Assembly (NCBI GenBank): GCA_028284225.1
Contig: JANQSD010000019.1
Location: forward strand, 334,762 to 398,761
DNA: 64,000 nt
Source of the DNA: Arenicellales bacterium
GTDB taxonomy: Bacteria; Pseudomonadota; Gammaproteobacteria; Arenicellales; JAHEKD01
Direction: 5' to 3'
Of the stretch, positions 17,399 to 27,190 are shown one piece after another. Position numbers and translations under genes: made by a program. Positions within the stretch are counted from its first letter, which is position 1, and every line of letters starts with the position of its first letter. Under the pieces are notes generated by a model. It did no database searches. It saw only the letters and a list, made by a program, of their open reading frames with translations, and was not told the origin of the DNA.

Positions 17399-18487
17399 AT
17401 GATGGTTAATTTGTTAAAAGTTAAAGCGATTGTTTGTTTAGTAACTTTGGTTCTAATTAGCCTGTTTGGTTCAGCAAAAGCGGCAGAGCTGGAAACAGTT
17501 GCCCAATCCTCTCAATATGCGATGAATGGTGTGGCAGTGACACAGCAGGGTAGGGTTTTTGTAAGTATGCCCCAGTGGACGAGCGAATATTCGCCCTCTG
17601 TTGCAGAGATTACCAATGATGGCAAAATTCTTCCCTACCCAGGTGATAGCTGGAATGATTTCGATCTGGATTACCCCAAAGAGCGATTTGTCAATGTCAA
17701 TTCAGTTCATGCCGATAATGCCGGTTCACTTTGGATTGTGGATTATGCAGCACCGAGATTTGGTCCCACAATTAGGGGGGCACAAAAAATTGTACGCATC
17801 GACCTATCAACCAATCAAGTCTCTCGAGTATATCGTTTTGATGAAACACTACTTCCTGATCACGCAAAACTTAATGATATTCGTGTAGATGCTCAACGTG
17901 GCGTTGCCTATATTTCTGAGTTCGGTGTTGGTGCGATTATCGTTCTCGACATCGAAACCGGCGTTGCATTTCGTGTGCTTGATCAACATTATTCAACAAG
18001 GGCACACCCGGATGTCATAACGACTTTTTTAGGCAAGCCGTTTCGAACAGATTTCCTGCAAGTTAATGATATAGAACTAAGTCCGGATGGTGAAACCCTT
18101 TACTTTCAACCCACAGGTGGACCCATTATGTGGGAAATTCCTACAGACACTTTGGTCGTTCCAGCATCAAATGCAGAGTTGGAACCTAATATCGAGATTG
18201 CCGGAAAATCGATGACGCTTGGTGGGATGACCCGTGATGCTAACGGATTGCTTTATCTGGGTAGCGTGCAAGATAATGCAGTTTGGACACTTGATCCAGC
18301 CAACAGTGAAAAGCAGATGATTTTGCGGGATGAGCGACTCTTGTGGCCAGATGCCATGAGCATCAGTGTCGACGGATATCTTTATATCCCGGCACCTCAG
18401 CTGCGGTTGTTACCGAAATTCAATGATGGTGTTGATCGCACGCAAGGCGACTTCTCAGTTTATCGGGTTAAGCTGGGACCGGGTTAG
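17399..18487 (+). CDS. Secreted major royal jelly/yellow-family beta-propeller protein
   Basis: This 362-residue protein has a signal peptide (residues 1-28, ending AKA-A). The sequence follows the MRJP/yellow pattern, a six-bladed beta-propeller related to SMP-30/gluconolactonase: VNVNSVHADNAGSLWIVD, LNDIRVDAQRGVAYIS, VNDIELSPDGETLYF, GGMTRDANGLLYLG and LLWPDAMSISVDGYLYI are successive blade motifs. Bacterial members are often annotated as gluconolactonase or dopachrome-conversion-like, but no reaction is proven for this one. AAGGA lies 6 bases before the first ATG; a second ATG follows immediately. It is monocistronic and divergent from the two-component operon, so possibly a target of that regulator. 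Confidence 0.82.
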   Translation: MMVNLLKVKAIVCLVTLVLISLFGSAKAAELETVAQSSQYAMNGVAVTQQGRVFVSMPQWTSEYSPSVAEITNDGKILPYPGDSWNDFDLDYPKERFVNVNSVHADNAGSLWIVDYAAPRFGPTIRGAQKIVRIDLSTNQVSRVYRFDETLLPDHAKLNDIRVDAQRGVAYISEFGVGAIIVLDIETGVAFRVLDQHYSTRAHPDVITTFLGKPFRTDFLQVNDIELSPDGETLYFQPTGGPIMWEIPTDTLVVPASNAELEPNIEIAGKSMTLGGMTRDANGLLYLGSVQDNAVWTLDPANSEKQMILRDERLLWPDAMSISVDGYLYIPAPQLRLLPKFNDGVDRTQGDFSVYRVKLGPG

Positions 18488-18489
18488 AT

Positions 18490-19170
18490 TTAGTTTTCTC
18501 TCGACAAAGATTGAGAAATTAGTCGAATTCTTCCAGTTACATATCTAAATAAGCCACCTCTGTTCGCATCATGGTGTAACTTTAGTTTTTCCTGTTTACT
18601 AAGCAGATCCGGTCTGGCTTTAGTTTTGATTTTTAAAATCGCTGAATAATCTGCTTTGACGGCTTGTTTAAAGGCAAAATTCCACAGGGGGTTCCATTTT
18701 GAGCGGGAAAAGGAAGCGACAAAATCAACAATGCAAAGGGTATCTTTATCGTCAATAAGTATATTACCCGGAGAGCGTAAATCACAATGCACAATTCCCT
18801 TATTATGTATTTGAGCGATAAGGTTGGTTAGTCTTGATTCAAACTTCTGCCAGTCCAATTCGCGGCCCAAAGTCGAGACCAGCTTTGTTTTGTGAAAATA
18901 GGACATGACGAGCGTGCGTGAGTTGTTACATTCATAGCAGTTGGGAATGCCGTTGATGGTCGTTAGATTTTTTAATGCTTTTTTCTCTCGATAAACCAGT
19001 AAAGGACCCAATAAAGTGCCAAACAATCCCGGGCAAGGGCTGTAATCCTTGACGACAACCTTATGATCATTAAGCCTTGCGACAAACACCTCAGGCCTTG
19101 AACCATTTGCGTTACGATAGGTGATAATACGATTCTGATATAAATCGGAGTGATCATAAACGATACTCAT
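18490..19170 (-). CDS. Small protein-kinase-like phosphotransferase (LPS kinase type)
   Basis: This 226-residue cytosolic protein has a kinase-like catalytic loop HCDLRSPGNIL and a metal motif IVDF in place of DFG, as in RIO and WaaP/KdkA-like kinases. The ATP lysine is probably in KVVVKDYSP near residue 40. No signal peptide or membrane span is present. Such short kinases often phosphorylate lipid A core heptose or Kdo. The adjacent glycosyltransferase family 9 gene, transcribed in the same direction 132 bases upstream, supports a role in lipopolysaccharide or cell-surface glycan. The exact acceptor is unknown. It converges with the yellow-family gene with a 2-base gap. Confidence 0.75.
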   Translation of the reverse strand: MSIVYDHSDLYQNRIITYRNANGSRPEVFVARLNDHKVVVKDYSPCPGLFGTLLGPLLVYREKKALKNLTTINGIPNCYECNNSRTLVMSYFHKTKLVSTLGRELDWQKFESRLTNLIAQIHNKGIVHCDLRSPGNILIDDKDTLCIVDFVASFSRSKWNPLWNFAFKQAVKADYSAILKIKTKARPDLLSKQEKLKLHHDANRGGLFRYVTGRIRLISQSLSREN

Positions 19171-19302
19171 TAGGCAATCATATACGAGTCTGAAAATCTA
19201 GCTGAAACTGCGCTCAAATGCTTACATAACTCGGCTTAGGATGTGAATGTCATGCAACTGTCATCACTTAGGCTGCGTTTGGGAAACATCCCAATGCTCA
19301 TG

Positions 19303-20400
19303 CTAAGCAGAAATCAATTCAGGAGTTGACTGACCCACGATTACATGCTGGTTGAATACTTGGTTCACCAATGGAATAACATGAGCGGGTGTGATGCTGT
19401 CATAGAGTTGGTAATACAGTTTATCGCCGTTTTTATACCTGGCTTTCGAGTGTTTGGCGTTCTCAGGTAATTCCTTCCAATCAATCCCAACGTAGCGATC
19501 ACAGGCGTTTGGCAGCCAATTTAATTTATCTGCTGAAGGCGAGAACACGGCGACACTGGGCAAACCTAAGGCTTGTGAAATATGACGGGGTCCACCTTCA
19601 TTGCCAATGAACATGTCACAGTTGGCCATGATAGTAGCTAGATCTCGCGAGCAAGAAATTTCAAGATTTGAAATTACATCCGGGTGATGATTCAGATACT
19701 CATTATGAATTGTTTTTACATCGTTAAACTCTTCCAGGCCCCAATAATAAAAAATCACTTGACCATTCAATTCATTCAGGCAATGACGGATAACTTGGAC
19801 CATGAATTCACGCCGCCATTTCTTGAAATCCAACTTTGAACTCACTGAAAAGACAAAAACCGGTTTGATAAATGAAACCCCCCGATTGCGCATTTTGGTT
19901 CTCATAGAGTGCTTTTCCTGAAGCGTAATGTTGATTTTCATTTGTGTATCAAGCCTGATATTCATTCCTGCAGCGGAAAGAGGTTTCAGCATGGCCAGCC
20001 GCTGTTGAATTTTGTCTTTTTGTCGGCCGTCATATTTGATTTTATGAGTAAAAAAATAGCCTTTGTTAGGTTTATACCGGCCAATTTTGAATTTGGCTTG
20101 CCGTGAAAACAGGCTAAACATACTGCTCTTTTCAGTCGAAGAGGCATCGATGATGATGTCGTAATTATTACTTGTAATTTCTTTTACTGCTTTGAAGTAT
20201 TTAAACAAGTTTTTGCGTTGCGGCAGGGTTAATGCATAGACATTATCAATATAGGGGTGATGTGCAAAAAGTGATGCGCTAGGCTGATGCACTAAATAGT
20301 CAACCTGACTGTCGGGAAAGCTTTTCTTTAATGAATTGCATAACACAGAACTTAAAACTACATCACCAATGGCTAGAAAACGGATAACTAAAATTTTCAT
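19303..20400 (-). CDS. Glycosyltransferase family 9 (heptosyltransferase-like)
   Basis: This 365-residue protein has the two Rossmann-like halves of GT-B family 9 enzymes. The N-terminal MKILVIRFLAIGDVVLSS is the family signature, and the C-terminal half has NCDMFIGNEGGPRHISQALGLPSVAVFSP, the nucleotide-sugar binding segment. Family members add heptose to the inner core of lipopolysaccharide. The donor and acceptor here cannot be told from sequence. A neighbouring small LPS-kinase-like gene and the MlaA gene 33 bases upstream, in the same direction, place it in an outer-membrane biogenesis context. Confidence 0.88.
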   Translation of the reverse strand: MKILVIRFLAIGDVVLSSVLCNSLKKSFPDSQVDYLVHQPSASLFAHHPYIDNVYALTLPQRKNLFKYFKAVKEITSNNYDIIIDASSTEKSSMFSLFSRQAKFKIGRYKPNKGYFFTHKIKYDGRQKDKIQQRLAMLKPLSAAGMNIRLDTQMKINITLQEKHSMRTKMRNRGVSFIKPVFVFSVSSKLDFKKWRREFMVQVIRHCLNELNGQVIFYYWGLEEFNDVKTIHNEYLNHHPDVISNLEISCSRDLATIMANCDMFIGNEGGPRHISQALGLPSVAVFSPSADKLNWLPNACDRYVGIDWKELPENAKHSKARYKNGDKLYYQLYDSITPAHVIPLVNQVFNQHVIVGQSTPELISA

Positions 20401-20433
20401 TTTACATCTATTTTTTAATTCAGGAATAAAGGT

Positions 20434-21366
20434 CTAAAAGATTTTGTCATCATCATCGTCATCAAAATCATCATCGAATTCGTCGTCATCGTCTTCTTCA
20501 GAATCTTCTATTTCCTGCTGCCTTCGTTGGCGATAAAACTCACGATGAAAAACATATGGGTCGAGTTGTATTTCCAAAATATCTTCAAAACCCAATGCTT
20601 CGGCACGGGCATCCAGTATTTCGACCACTTGAAGGGCAAGTCGCTCATTGCTATCACTGATATAATCATCAGGGTTAAATAGTTGATTAGTAATTAAGCT
20701 GTCACCAACGAAATCGCCAATGGTATCTCGCACATTGCTGGGTCCAAGAAACGGTAATACTAGGTATGGACCGCTGGGCATCCCCCACACGGCCAGGGTT
20801 TGGCCGAAATCTTCTTCGTTTTCAGGAATGTCTAATTTGCCGGCCACATCAAAAATACCCAATACTCCGACTGTGGAATTAAGAACAAAGCGGCCAGCAC
20901 TGGTGCCAGCCTTGCCCAGTTTTCCCTGAAGAGCACTATTCACCACCGTGCTAGGTTCGCCAAGATTCTCAAAAAAATTATTAATCCCTTTTTCCACAGG
21001 GTCAGGAGTAACCTTTCGATACGTCTTGGCGAGCGGTCTGAGTACATATTTATCTGCTTTAAGATTGAACGCGTAAATTGGCCGGTTAATTTTTTCCAGT
21101 GGGTCGTGATTATTTGTAATCTCTGCTGGGTTCTGATCAACAGTTAAGGGTTCACGGCTACCGGCACAGCCAGTTAAGACAAGAATTACAAAACCAAGAA
21201 GCATCAAACTCAGAAACCTGTAGCTCTGGTGATTTGAAACAACGGTCGCGTGTTCCGATTTTGCGATTTTAGTTTTGACTATGTAGACTGAATTAAACAA
21301 ATCTGCTACCAATGTGTTAGCTAGAGTTTGTTGCCAATTTGGAATTTGAATCAAATGATCTGACAT
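20434..21366 (-). CDS. mlaA: MlaA (VacJ) outer-membrane lipoprotein, phospholipid retrieval
   Basis: This protein of the MlaA/VacJ family helps remove phospholipids from the outer leaflet of the outer membrane and passes them to the Mla pathway. The lipobox is VLTGC (Cys67 of the long frame). The core contains NRPIYAFNLKADKYVLRPLA, VGVLGIFDVAGKLDIPENEEDFGQTLAVWG and GPYLVLPFLGPS, all family hallmarks. The frame opens 54 residues before the signal-peptide Met55, so the true start may be near Met55 (or Leu54, TTG). The C-terminus is an unusual run of Asp and Glu (residues about 289-307). No mlaBCDEF genes are in the window. The family is certain, the start is not. Confidence 0.88.
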   Translation of the reverse strand: MSDHLIQIPNWQQTLANTLVADLFNSVYIVKTKIAKSEHATVVSNHQSYRFLSLMLLGFVILVLTGCAGSREPLTVDQNPAEITNNHDPLEKINRPIYAFNLKADKYVLRPLAKTYRKVTPDPVEKGINNFFENLGEPSTVVNSALQGKLGKAGTSAGRFVLNSTVGVLGIFDVAGKLDIPENEEDFGQTLAVWGMPSGPYLVLPFLGPSNVRDTIGDFVGDSLITNQLFNPDDYISDSNERLALQVVEILDARAEALGFEDILEIQLDPYVFHREFYRQRRQQEIEDSEEDDDDEFDDDFDDDDDDKIF

Positions 21367-21491
21367 TAAATCTGTTCGCTTTCATTTTTTAAAAAGCTGT
21401 AGCATACAGATGCCTTGTGACTTAAATATCACAGGTGTTATGAACTTTGGGTCACAAGAAGTTCATACACTCGTATCTTTTGCAAACAAAG

Positions 21492-22847
21492 ATGCGACTA
21501 CTCATTATTATTTTCGTGCTGTGTATATCTGGTTGTGCCTCATTGCCAACCAAGCAATCGCAACGTATGCTGGGGCAGGAGCTTGATGTGCCTGGCCGCT
21601 GGCAGTCACAAATCGATTTACCTGTTCCAGTGCGAAACAGTCTATTAGAATTGTTTGACGATGCTCAACTGAATCAGAGGGTCCAACAGGCTCTAACTCA
21701 TAATCTGGATTTACGCTTGGCGGCTGAAAGAGTGATTGAAGCGGGTTACCTCACCAGAGTCAGTGAAGCTGACTTGCTGCCTGAAATCGAATCGGATTTA
21801 AGTGGCAATCGTAGTGGTGGTACAAATCAATCCATAGTAAATAGCTACGGTATCAATCTCAATGCATCTTGGGAAATTGATTTATGGGGCAAACTACGCA
21901 GTAACGTCCGGGAAGCAGATTTTAATCAACAAACTCTGGAACAAGATCGCCTGGCGCTACAAGACTCTATTGCTGCACAGGTTATGCAAGCCTGGTTCGA
22001 TGTATTGGGCAATTATCAATTATTACAGGTTGAGAGACAACGTTTAGATAGCCTGTATGATACCGAGGCGTTGATTCAGCAGCGCTATATCCAGGGTTTA
22101 GGAACGCTGGATGATTTAGACACTACTCGTGTAGATAGTGCCAACGTCAAAGCTTCAGTGAATCAATTGCAACAGGCTTTGCAGGAAGGTCAGCGAGTGT
22201 TAAATATTCTGCTTGGGCAGTATCCCGCTACCGACCAATTTGCAAAAGCAATTTTACCTGAATTAAATTTTGCTCCTCAGGCGGGCGTTCCTATTGACGT
22301 GATCACGAATCGTCCAGATCTTCGGGCCGGTTGGATGCGTATTCTGGCGGCCGACGAAAGAGTTAATGTCACTCATAAAGCCATGTATCCTTCTTTGACG
22401 ATTACAGGTAATTCTGGTCGTGAAAGCGATATCTTAAAAAATTTACTCTCAGGTACCAGCGTTTGGAATCTGGCAGCCAACCTTACTACACCGATTTTTA
22501 ATGCTGGGCGGTTACAAAATGAACTAAATGCAGCAGATAGCCGTGCCAAACAGGCTTATCTTAATTACTTAAATATTGTGCTTGGGGCATTTGGCGAGGT
22601 TGAAAATGCGCTTGGCGCAGAAACTCTATTGGCTGAGCGCGAGCAAGTCTATCTTGAAGCGCTAAAGTATGCGCAACGTTCGCAGCAGAATTTCCGCAAT
22701 GATTATCTCAATGGTAATAGTGATATTTTGCAATTGTTGAATACTCAGCGGCTTGTTTTTTCTGCTCAATCCAGTTTGGTGGAAGCTAAGGTAGCACGAC
22801 TTAAAAATCGGGTAGCATTGGCAATGGCCTTGGGGAAAGGGATATAA
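21492..22847 (+). CDS. RND efflux outer-membrane factor (NodT/TolC-type lipoprotein)
   Basis: This is a lipoprotein outer-membrane channel of 451 residues. The lipobox is LCISGC (Cys15 from this start). An upstream TTG at 21447 would add 15 residues before the signal peptide, and the ATG at 21492 gives a normal lipoprotein signal, so I prefer it. The protein shows the NodT pattern: duplicated long coiled-coil helices (RVQQALTHNLDLRLAAERV, QDSIAAQVMQAWFDVLG, and AQRSQQNFRNDYLNG) and the conserved NRPDLRAGWMRILAADERVN. It is first in a three-gene efflux operon with the adaptor and inner-membrane pump, forming the outer-membrane exit duct. Confidence 0.92.
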   Translation: MRLLIIIFVLCISGCASLPTKQSQRMLGQELDVPGRWQSQIDLPVPVRNSLLELFDDAQLNQRVQQALTHNLDLRLAAERVIEAGYLTRVSEADLLPEIESDLSGNRSGGTNQSIVNSYGINLNASWEIDLWGKLRSNVREADFNQQTLEQDRLALQDSIAAQVMQAWFDVLGNYQLLQVERQRLDSLYDTEALIQQRYIQGLGTLDDLDTTRVDSANVKASVNQLQQALQEGQRVLNILLGQYPATDQFAKAILPELNFAPQAGVPIDVITNRPDLRAGWMRILAADERVNVTHKAMYPSLTITGNSGRESDILKNLLSGTSVWNLAANLTTPIFNAGRLQNELNAADSRAKQAYLNYLNIVLGAFGEVENALGAETLLAEREQVYLEALKYAQRSQQNFRNDYLNGNSDILQLLNTQRLVFSAQSSLVEAKVARLKNRVALAMALGKGI

Positions 22848-22859
22848 AAGGGCGAAAAG

Positions 22860-24041
22860 ATGACAAAAAAATCCGTTTTAATTTCTATTTTCGGAGCGGC
22901 GATTATGATTGGCCTGACCTCAGTGATTGTGATGATTGCCGTCAAGAACAAACCTGATCCAGAAATCGACACCCAAACGATCTCTTTGCAAACGATTGAA
23001 GTGCAAGCTGTTTCTGTTGCTGATTATGCGCCGATTATACAAAGCCAGGGAACTGTAACAGCTCGTTATTCAGGCAACCTGGTTACACAGGTTGAGGGGC
23101 AGGTATTGGAAGTATCTAAAAAGCTATTAGCTGGAAATGTATTTGAGCAAGGTGAAGTATTGGTTAAGTTAGATCCTGCTCGCTATTTAACTAACCAGGC
23201 CACTGCGAAAAGTGACTTAGCTACCAGAGAACGTGATTTGATAGAAGAACAATTGCAGTCTAAACAGGCTAAGGCAGATTGGAAGCGCGCCGGGATCAAT
23301 GACCAAAAACCTTCTGCGTTAACCTTGCGAGAACCACAACTCAAAAGTGCCCAGGCTCAAGTGACAGCGGCTAAAGCGGTTTTGGCGCTGGCCAGCAAGG
23401 ACTTAAAGCACACAGAGGTAACGGCGCCTTACAACGGTTCAGTGATCTCCCATCAGGTTAGCCCCGGTGATTATGTGCAAATTGGGCAAACTCTAGCAGA
23501 AATATACGCTAATGATGCGTTGGAATTAGCGTTGCCTTTGAGCCAGGCACAGATTAGTTTGCTTGGTCACAGAAATGCCATTAATCCAAGTCAGATTACC
23601 ATTAGCTCGACAGAAGATGAACAAAGGCAGTGGACAATACGTTCATGGCGATTGGCCCGCGCCATTGATCAAGCTAACCGTTGGCAGCAACTTATCGTCG
23701 AACTGCAAACGGATTCGGAAAATGCACCTTTACCTGGTGAATTTCTGCAGGCAGAGATTGAGGGACCACTGAAGAGTAATTTAATCGAGTTGGATCAATT
23801 GTCCTTAGCCCGGAATGGCAGCATTTGGTATGTGAATGCTGAGAGACAATTAGCGTTTTATCATGCGCCAGTGGTGTTTCGATTTGAGAATAAGATTTAT
23901 GTGAAGCCACCTGATAACGTCACTCAATTGAATATTGTGCGTTATCCGCAAGATGATTTTCTGGCCGGCACAAAAGTTGAACCTGTGTTCGGCAACGGAC
24001 TAAGCCTTCAAGAACAAGTGCCCGTGAATAAAACCTTATGA
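22860..24041 (+). CDS. RND efflux periplasmic adaptor (membrane fusion protein)
   Basis: This 393-residue adaptor has an N-terminal membrane anchor (residues about 6-30). The lipoyl/barrel-sandwich halves surround an alpha-hairpin: QVEGQVLEVSKKLLAGN, then KSDLATRERDLIEEQLQ and AAKAVLALASKDLKHTEVTAPYNGSV, followed by a beta-barrel and membrane-proximal domain. It bridges the inner-membrane pump to the outer-membrane channel. It begins 12 bases after the channel gene and its stop overlaps the pump start (ATGA), so subunit levels should be coupled. No local regulator gene is visible, and the exported substrates are unknown. Confidence 0.92.
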   Translation: MTKKSVLISIFGAAIMIGLTSVIVMIAVKNKPDPEIDTQTISLQTIEVQAVSVADYAPIIQSQGTVTARYSGNLVTQVEGQVLEVSKKLLAGNVFEQGEVLVKLDPARYLTNQATAKSDLATRERDLIEEQLQSKQAKADWKRAGINDQKPSALTLREPQLKSAQAQVTAAKAVLALASKDLKHTEVTAPYNGSVISHQVSPGDYVQIGQTLAEIYANDALELALPLSQAQISLLGHRNAINPSQITISSTEDEQRQWTIRSWRLARAIDQANRWQQLIVELQTDSENAPLPGEFLQAEIEGPLKSNLIELDQLSLARNGSIWYVNAERQLAFYHAPVVFRFENKIYVKPPDNVTQLNIVRYPQDDFLAGTKVEPVFGNGLSLQEQVPVNKTL

Positions 24042-27000
24042 GTGACGTATTAAACAAGGGTAGTGTGGCCTGGTTTGCTTCAAACCCGGTAGCCGCGAAT
24101 CTGTTAATGCTGGTATTGCTTTTAATGGGCATCGTAACGGCGTTGAGTTTGCGTACCGAATCCTTTCCGTCTGTTCCCGCTGACACTGTACTTATTGACG
24201 TCACCTACAACGGTGGCAGTCCCGAGGATAGTGAAGAAGGGGTGGCCGTTAAAATTGAAAATGCGCTGGATGGTGTGCCTGGAATTAAAAATATTATCTC
24301 GCATTCTACAGAATCAGGCGTAACTGTAGATGTGGTTAAACAAGATGGTTATCCACTAAACCGCTTAATGGAAGATGTTAAACAGAGGGTGGACAGTATT
24401 AATAATCTACCTGATCAGTCCGAACGTCCTGTGATTACGCAGGAGTTGGAACAAGTGCGCCATGTCATTTATGTTCAACTTTTTGGTGACACAGACGAAA
24501 AAACCCTCAAACAAGCGGCTAACCGTGTCCGTGACGAGTTGTTATTACTTGAAGACGTCAATCAAGTCACCAGTTATGGCGAGCGTAGTTATGAAATTAA
24601 TATCGAAGTCCCGGAAGAAAATTTACGCCGCTTTGGACTAACATTCGATGAGATTGTCAATGCGGTTCGCAATAATTCCATAAATCAATCGGCTGGAACC
24701 TTACAAACTACGGCTGGACGGATTTTATTGCAAACTCGCGAACAGTCTTACTATGGTCGTGAGTTTGGCGATATAACGCTGCGTTCAACGGCTAGCGGCG
24801 TTGACATAAAACTTAAAGACGTTGCCCTAATCCATGATGGATTTGTCAATGAAGAAGTCTTCTCAACATTTAGCGGTAAGAGATCGATTGCACTGGATGT
24901 GCAGCTCATTGGACAGGAAAGTATTACTGCGGCATCTGAGCGGGTACAACAACGTGTTGAAGAATTGAAACAGGCAAGCTGGTTACCGCAATCTGTAAAG
25001 ATAACCACCTGGTACAACGAAGCGGCATTTATAGAAGAACGCCTTGGTTTAATGCTTAAAAATGCTTTCCAGGGTATGTTATTGGTGTTTGTTATTTTGG
25101 CCTTATTCATGAATTTACGCTTGGCCTTATGGGTGGCACTGGGCATACCGGTCTCATTTGCCGGCACACTTTGGTTAATGGGGCCGGAGTATCTTAATTA
25201 TTCACTTAATGAACTGACTACTTTTGGTTTTATTATTGTTCTAGGAATTGTGGTTGATGATGCCATAGTCGTCGGTGAAAATATCTTTTCGGCAAAACGT
25301 CGATATGGTCAAGGGTTGGATACCACGGTTCGAGGTGCAAAAGAAGTGGCTGTACCGGCCACATTTGGTGTGTTGACCACTATAGCTGCTTTTTACCCAT
25401 TAACCCTTATCGATGGTCAAATGGGTAGCTTGTTTGCACAAATTGTCGTGGTGGTCATCTTTTGTTTGTTATTTTCGTTGGTGGAATCTAAATGGATTTT
25501 GCCAGCCCATTTGGTTCCGGTTGATGTCTGTAGAAATGAAAAGCCCCGCGGTATAGCAAGGCTATGGCAAAGTCTGCAGATTAAAATTGATCATGGATTG
25601 CAATGTCTAATTCAACACTATTATTTGCCCTTGTTACATAACATGATTCGTTGGCGTTATTTGGCTTTAGCCGGTTTTTTATCGCTTTTGATTATTGCAG
25701 TAGGTATGATTCCGGCTGGAAAAGTCCGCAGTGTGTTTTTACCGGATATCGTTGGAGGTGTAGTGTTCGGCGATGTCACGTTTGATCAGGGCCTAGGAAC
25801 GCAGCGTGCCCAACAAATTGCCAAATATATTGATGCAGGGTTAAAGACAGCTGGTGATGAATTAAAACAAGAATTTTCATTAGAAATTGATCCTGTGAAA
25901 GCTGTGTTTACTTATGTAACAGACGATCAATCAGCCTCAGTAATAGGTGAGTTAGCGTCTGCCAGCGAGCGTAACTATCAAGTTAGAGATGTTCTGAATC
26001 GCTGGCGTGAATTGACTAATGATTTACCTGGAGTCAAATCGGTTGATTTTTACACTGATTTTGATAGTGAGAAAGATATCGAGGTGGAAATTCGGGGCCC
26101 GGATCTAGGTGCATTATCATTAGCAGCCCTGCAACTGCAATCTTACCTGGTGGCTTATCAAGGTGTTTATGATATTGAAAATAGCTTCGCCGATACAGCA
26201 CCTGAATTGACGATTCATCTCAAACCGCAAGCAGCTGCTTTTGGATTAACTCAAAGCGATCTGGCAGCGCAGTTGCGTCAAGGTTATTACGGCGAAGTCG
26301 CACAACAAATTCAGCGTGGGCGTGATGAAATTGATGTGCGCGTGCGTTACCCCCACTATCAACGGCAAAACATTGCGGATCTAGAAAACATTCGAATTCG
26401 GACTCAAGACGGGGCGTCAGTACCCTTTACGACAGTGGCTGATTTGGAATTCACCAACGCTTTAAGTGAAATAAAACGTGTTGATAAATACCGAGAGGTC
26501 ACAGTCAGTGCAAGGGTAGACAAAGCGATTATTTTACCCGATGAAATCTTGGACAGCCTGCAATTAGATTTTTTCAAAAAGTTATTATCTGATTTCCCGA
26601 GCATACACATCAATCTGGATGGCGAAGCCGCAGAAGAAGAGCAAGCCTCTGCATCGTTGATAAAAGGGTTTATCCTATCGCTATTCTTAATTTTTGCATT
26701 ATTGGCTATTCCGTTGAAATCCTATATCCAGCCACTGGTGATCATGTCGGTAATACCGTTCGGCATTATCGGCGCTATCTTTGGACATTGGCTGAATGAT
26801 TTACCGTTGAGTCTTTTGTCGTTTTTCGGCTTATTGGCGTTAAGTGGTGTAGTGGTCAACGATTCACTAGTATTAACCAGCCGCTATAATGCGATAAGAG
26901 AACAAGGGCTCAGCTATCAGCAGGCCATAGTAAAAGCAGGGCGTTCACGTTTTCGAGCTATCTTGTTAACGTCGCTGACTACGTTTATGGGTTTGTCACC

Positions 27001-27190
27001 TTTAATGGCGGAAACCTCCGAGCAAGCACAATTTATGATCCCAATGGCAGTTTCACTGGCCTATGGTATTGTATTTGCCACTACTATCACATTGTTCTTG
27101 GTGCCGATTATGTTAGGTATTGCAAGAGATCTTGGGGCACTATCTTCACGATTCACAAAGCAGCTACGACCTTTTGCTGGAAGCACTTAA
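24038..27190 (+). CDS. RND efflux inner-membrane transporter (AcrB/MexF superfamily)
   Basis: This 1050-residue proton-driven pump has the usual 12 membrane spans and two large periplasmic loops. The essential acidic pair in the fourth helix is visible as GIVVDDAIVVGEN. An RND motif appears as LFLIFALLAIPLKSYIQPL and SGVVVNDSLVLTSRYN in the second half. Length and order match the HAE1-like branch; compared with AcrB it has shorter porter loops. It forms a tripartite system with the two preceding genes. No substrate can be assigned. The start overlaps the adaptor stop by four bases. Confidence 0.93.
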   Translation: MSDVLNKGSVAWFASNPVAANLLMLVLLLMGIVTALSLRTESFPSVPADTVLIDVTYNGGSPEDSEEGVAVKIENALDGVPGIKNIISHSTESGVTVDVVKQDGYPLNRLMEDVKQRVDSINNLPDQSERPVITQELEQVRHVIYVQLFGDTDEKTLKQAANRVRDELLLLEDVNQVTSYGERSYEINIEVPEENLRRFGLTFDEIVNAVRNNSINQSAGTLQTTAGRILLQTREQSYYGREFGDITLRSTASGVDIKLKDVALIHDGFVNEEVFSTFSGKRSIALDVQLIGQESITAASERVQQRVEELKQASWLPQSVKITTWYNEAAFIEERLGLMLKNAFQGMLLVFVILALFMNLRLALWVALGIPVSFAGTLWLMGPEYLNYSLNELTTFGFIIVLGIVVDDAIVVGENIFSAKRRYGQGLDTTVRGAKEVAVPATFGVLTTIAAFYPLTLIDGQMGSLFAQIVVVVIFCLLFSLVESKWILPAHLVPVDVCRNEKPRGIARLWQSLQIKIDHGLQCLIQHYYLPLLHNMIRWRYLALAGFLSLLIIAVGMIPAGKVRSVFLPDIVGGVVFGDVTFDQGLGTQRAQQIAKYIDAGLKTAGDELKQEFSLEIDPVKAVFTYVTDDQSASVIGELASASERNYQVRDVLNRWRELTNDLPGVKSVDFYTDFDSEKDIEVEIRGPDLGALSLAALQLQSYLVAYQGVYDIENSFADTAPELTIHLKPQAAAFGLTQSDLAAQLRQGYYGEVAQQIQRGRDEIDVRVRYPHYQRQNIADLENIRIRTQDGASVPFTTVADLEFTNALSEIKRVDKYREVTVSARVDKAIILPDEILDSLQLDFFKKLLSDFPSIHINLDGEAAEEEQASASLIKGFILSLFLIFALLAIPLKSYIQPLVIMSVIPFGIIGAIFGHWLNDLPLSLLSFFGLLALSGVVVNDSLVLTSRYNAIREQGLSYQQAIVKAGRSRFRAILLTSLTTFMGLSPLMAETSEQAQFMIPMAVSLAYGIVFATTITLFLVPIMLGIARDLGALSSRFTKQLRPFAGST

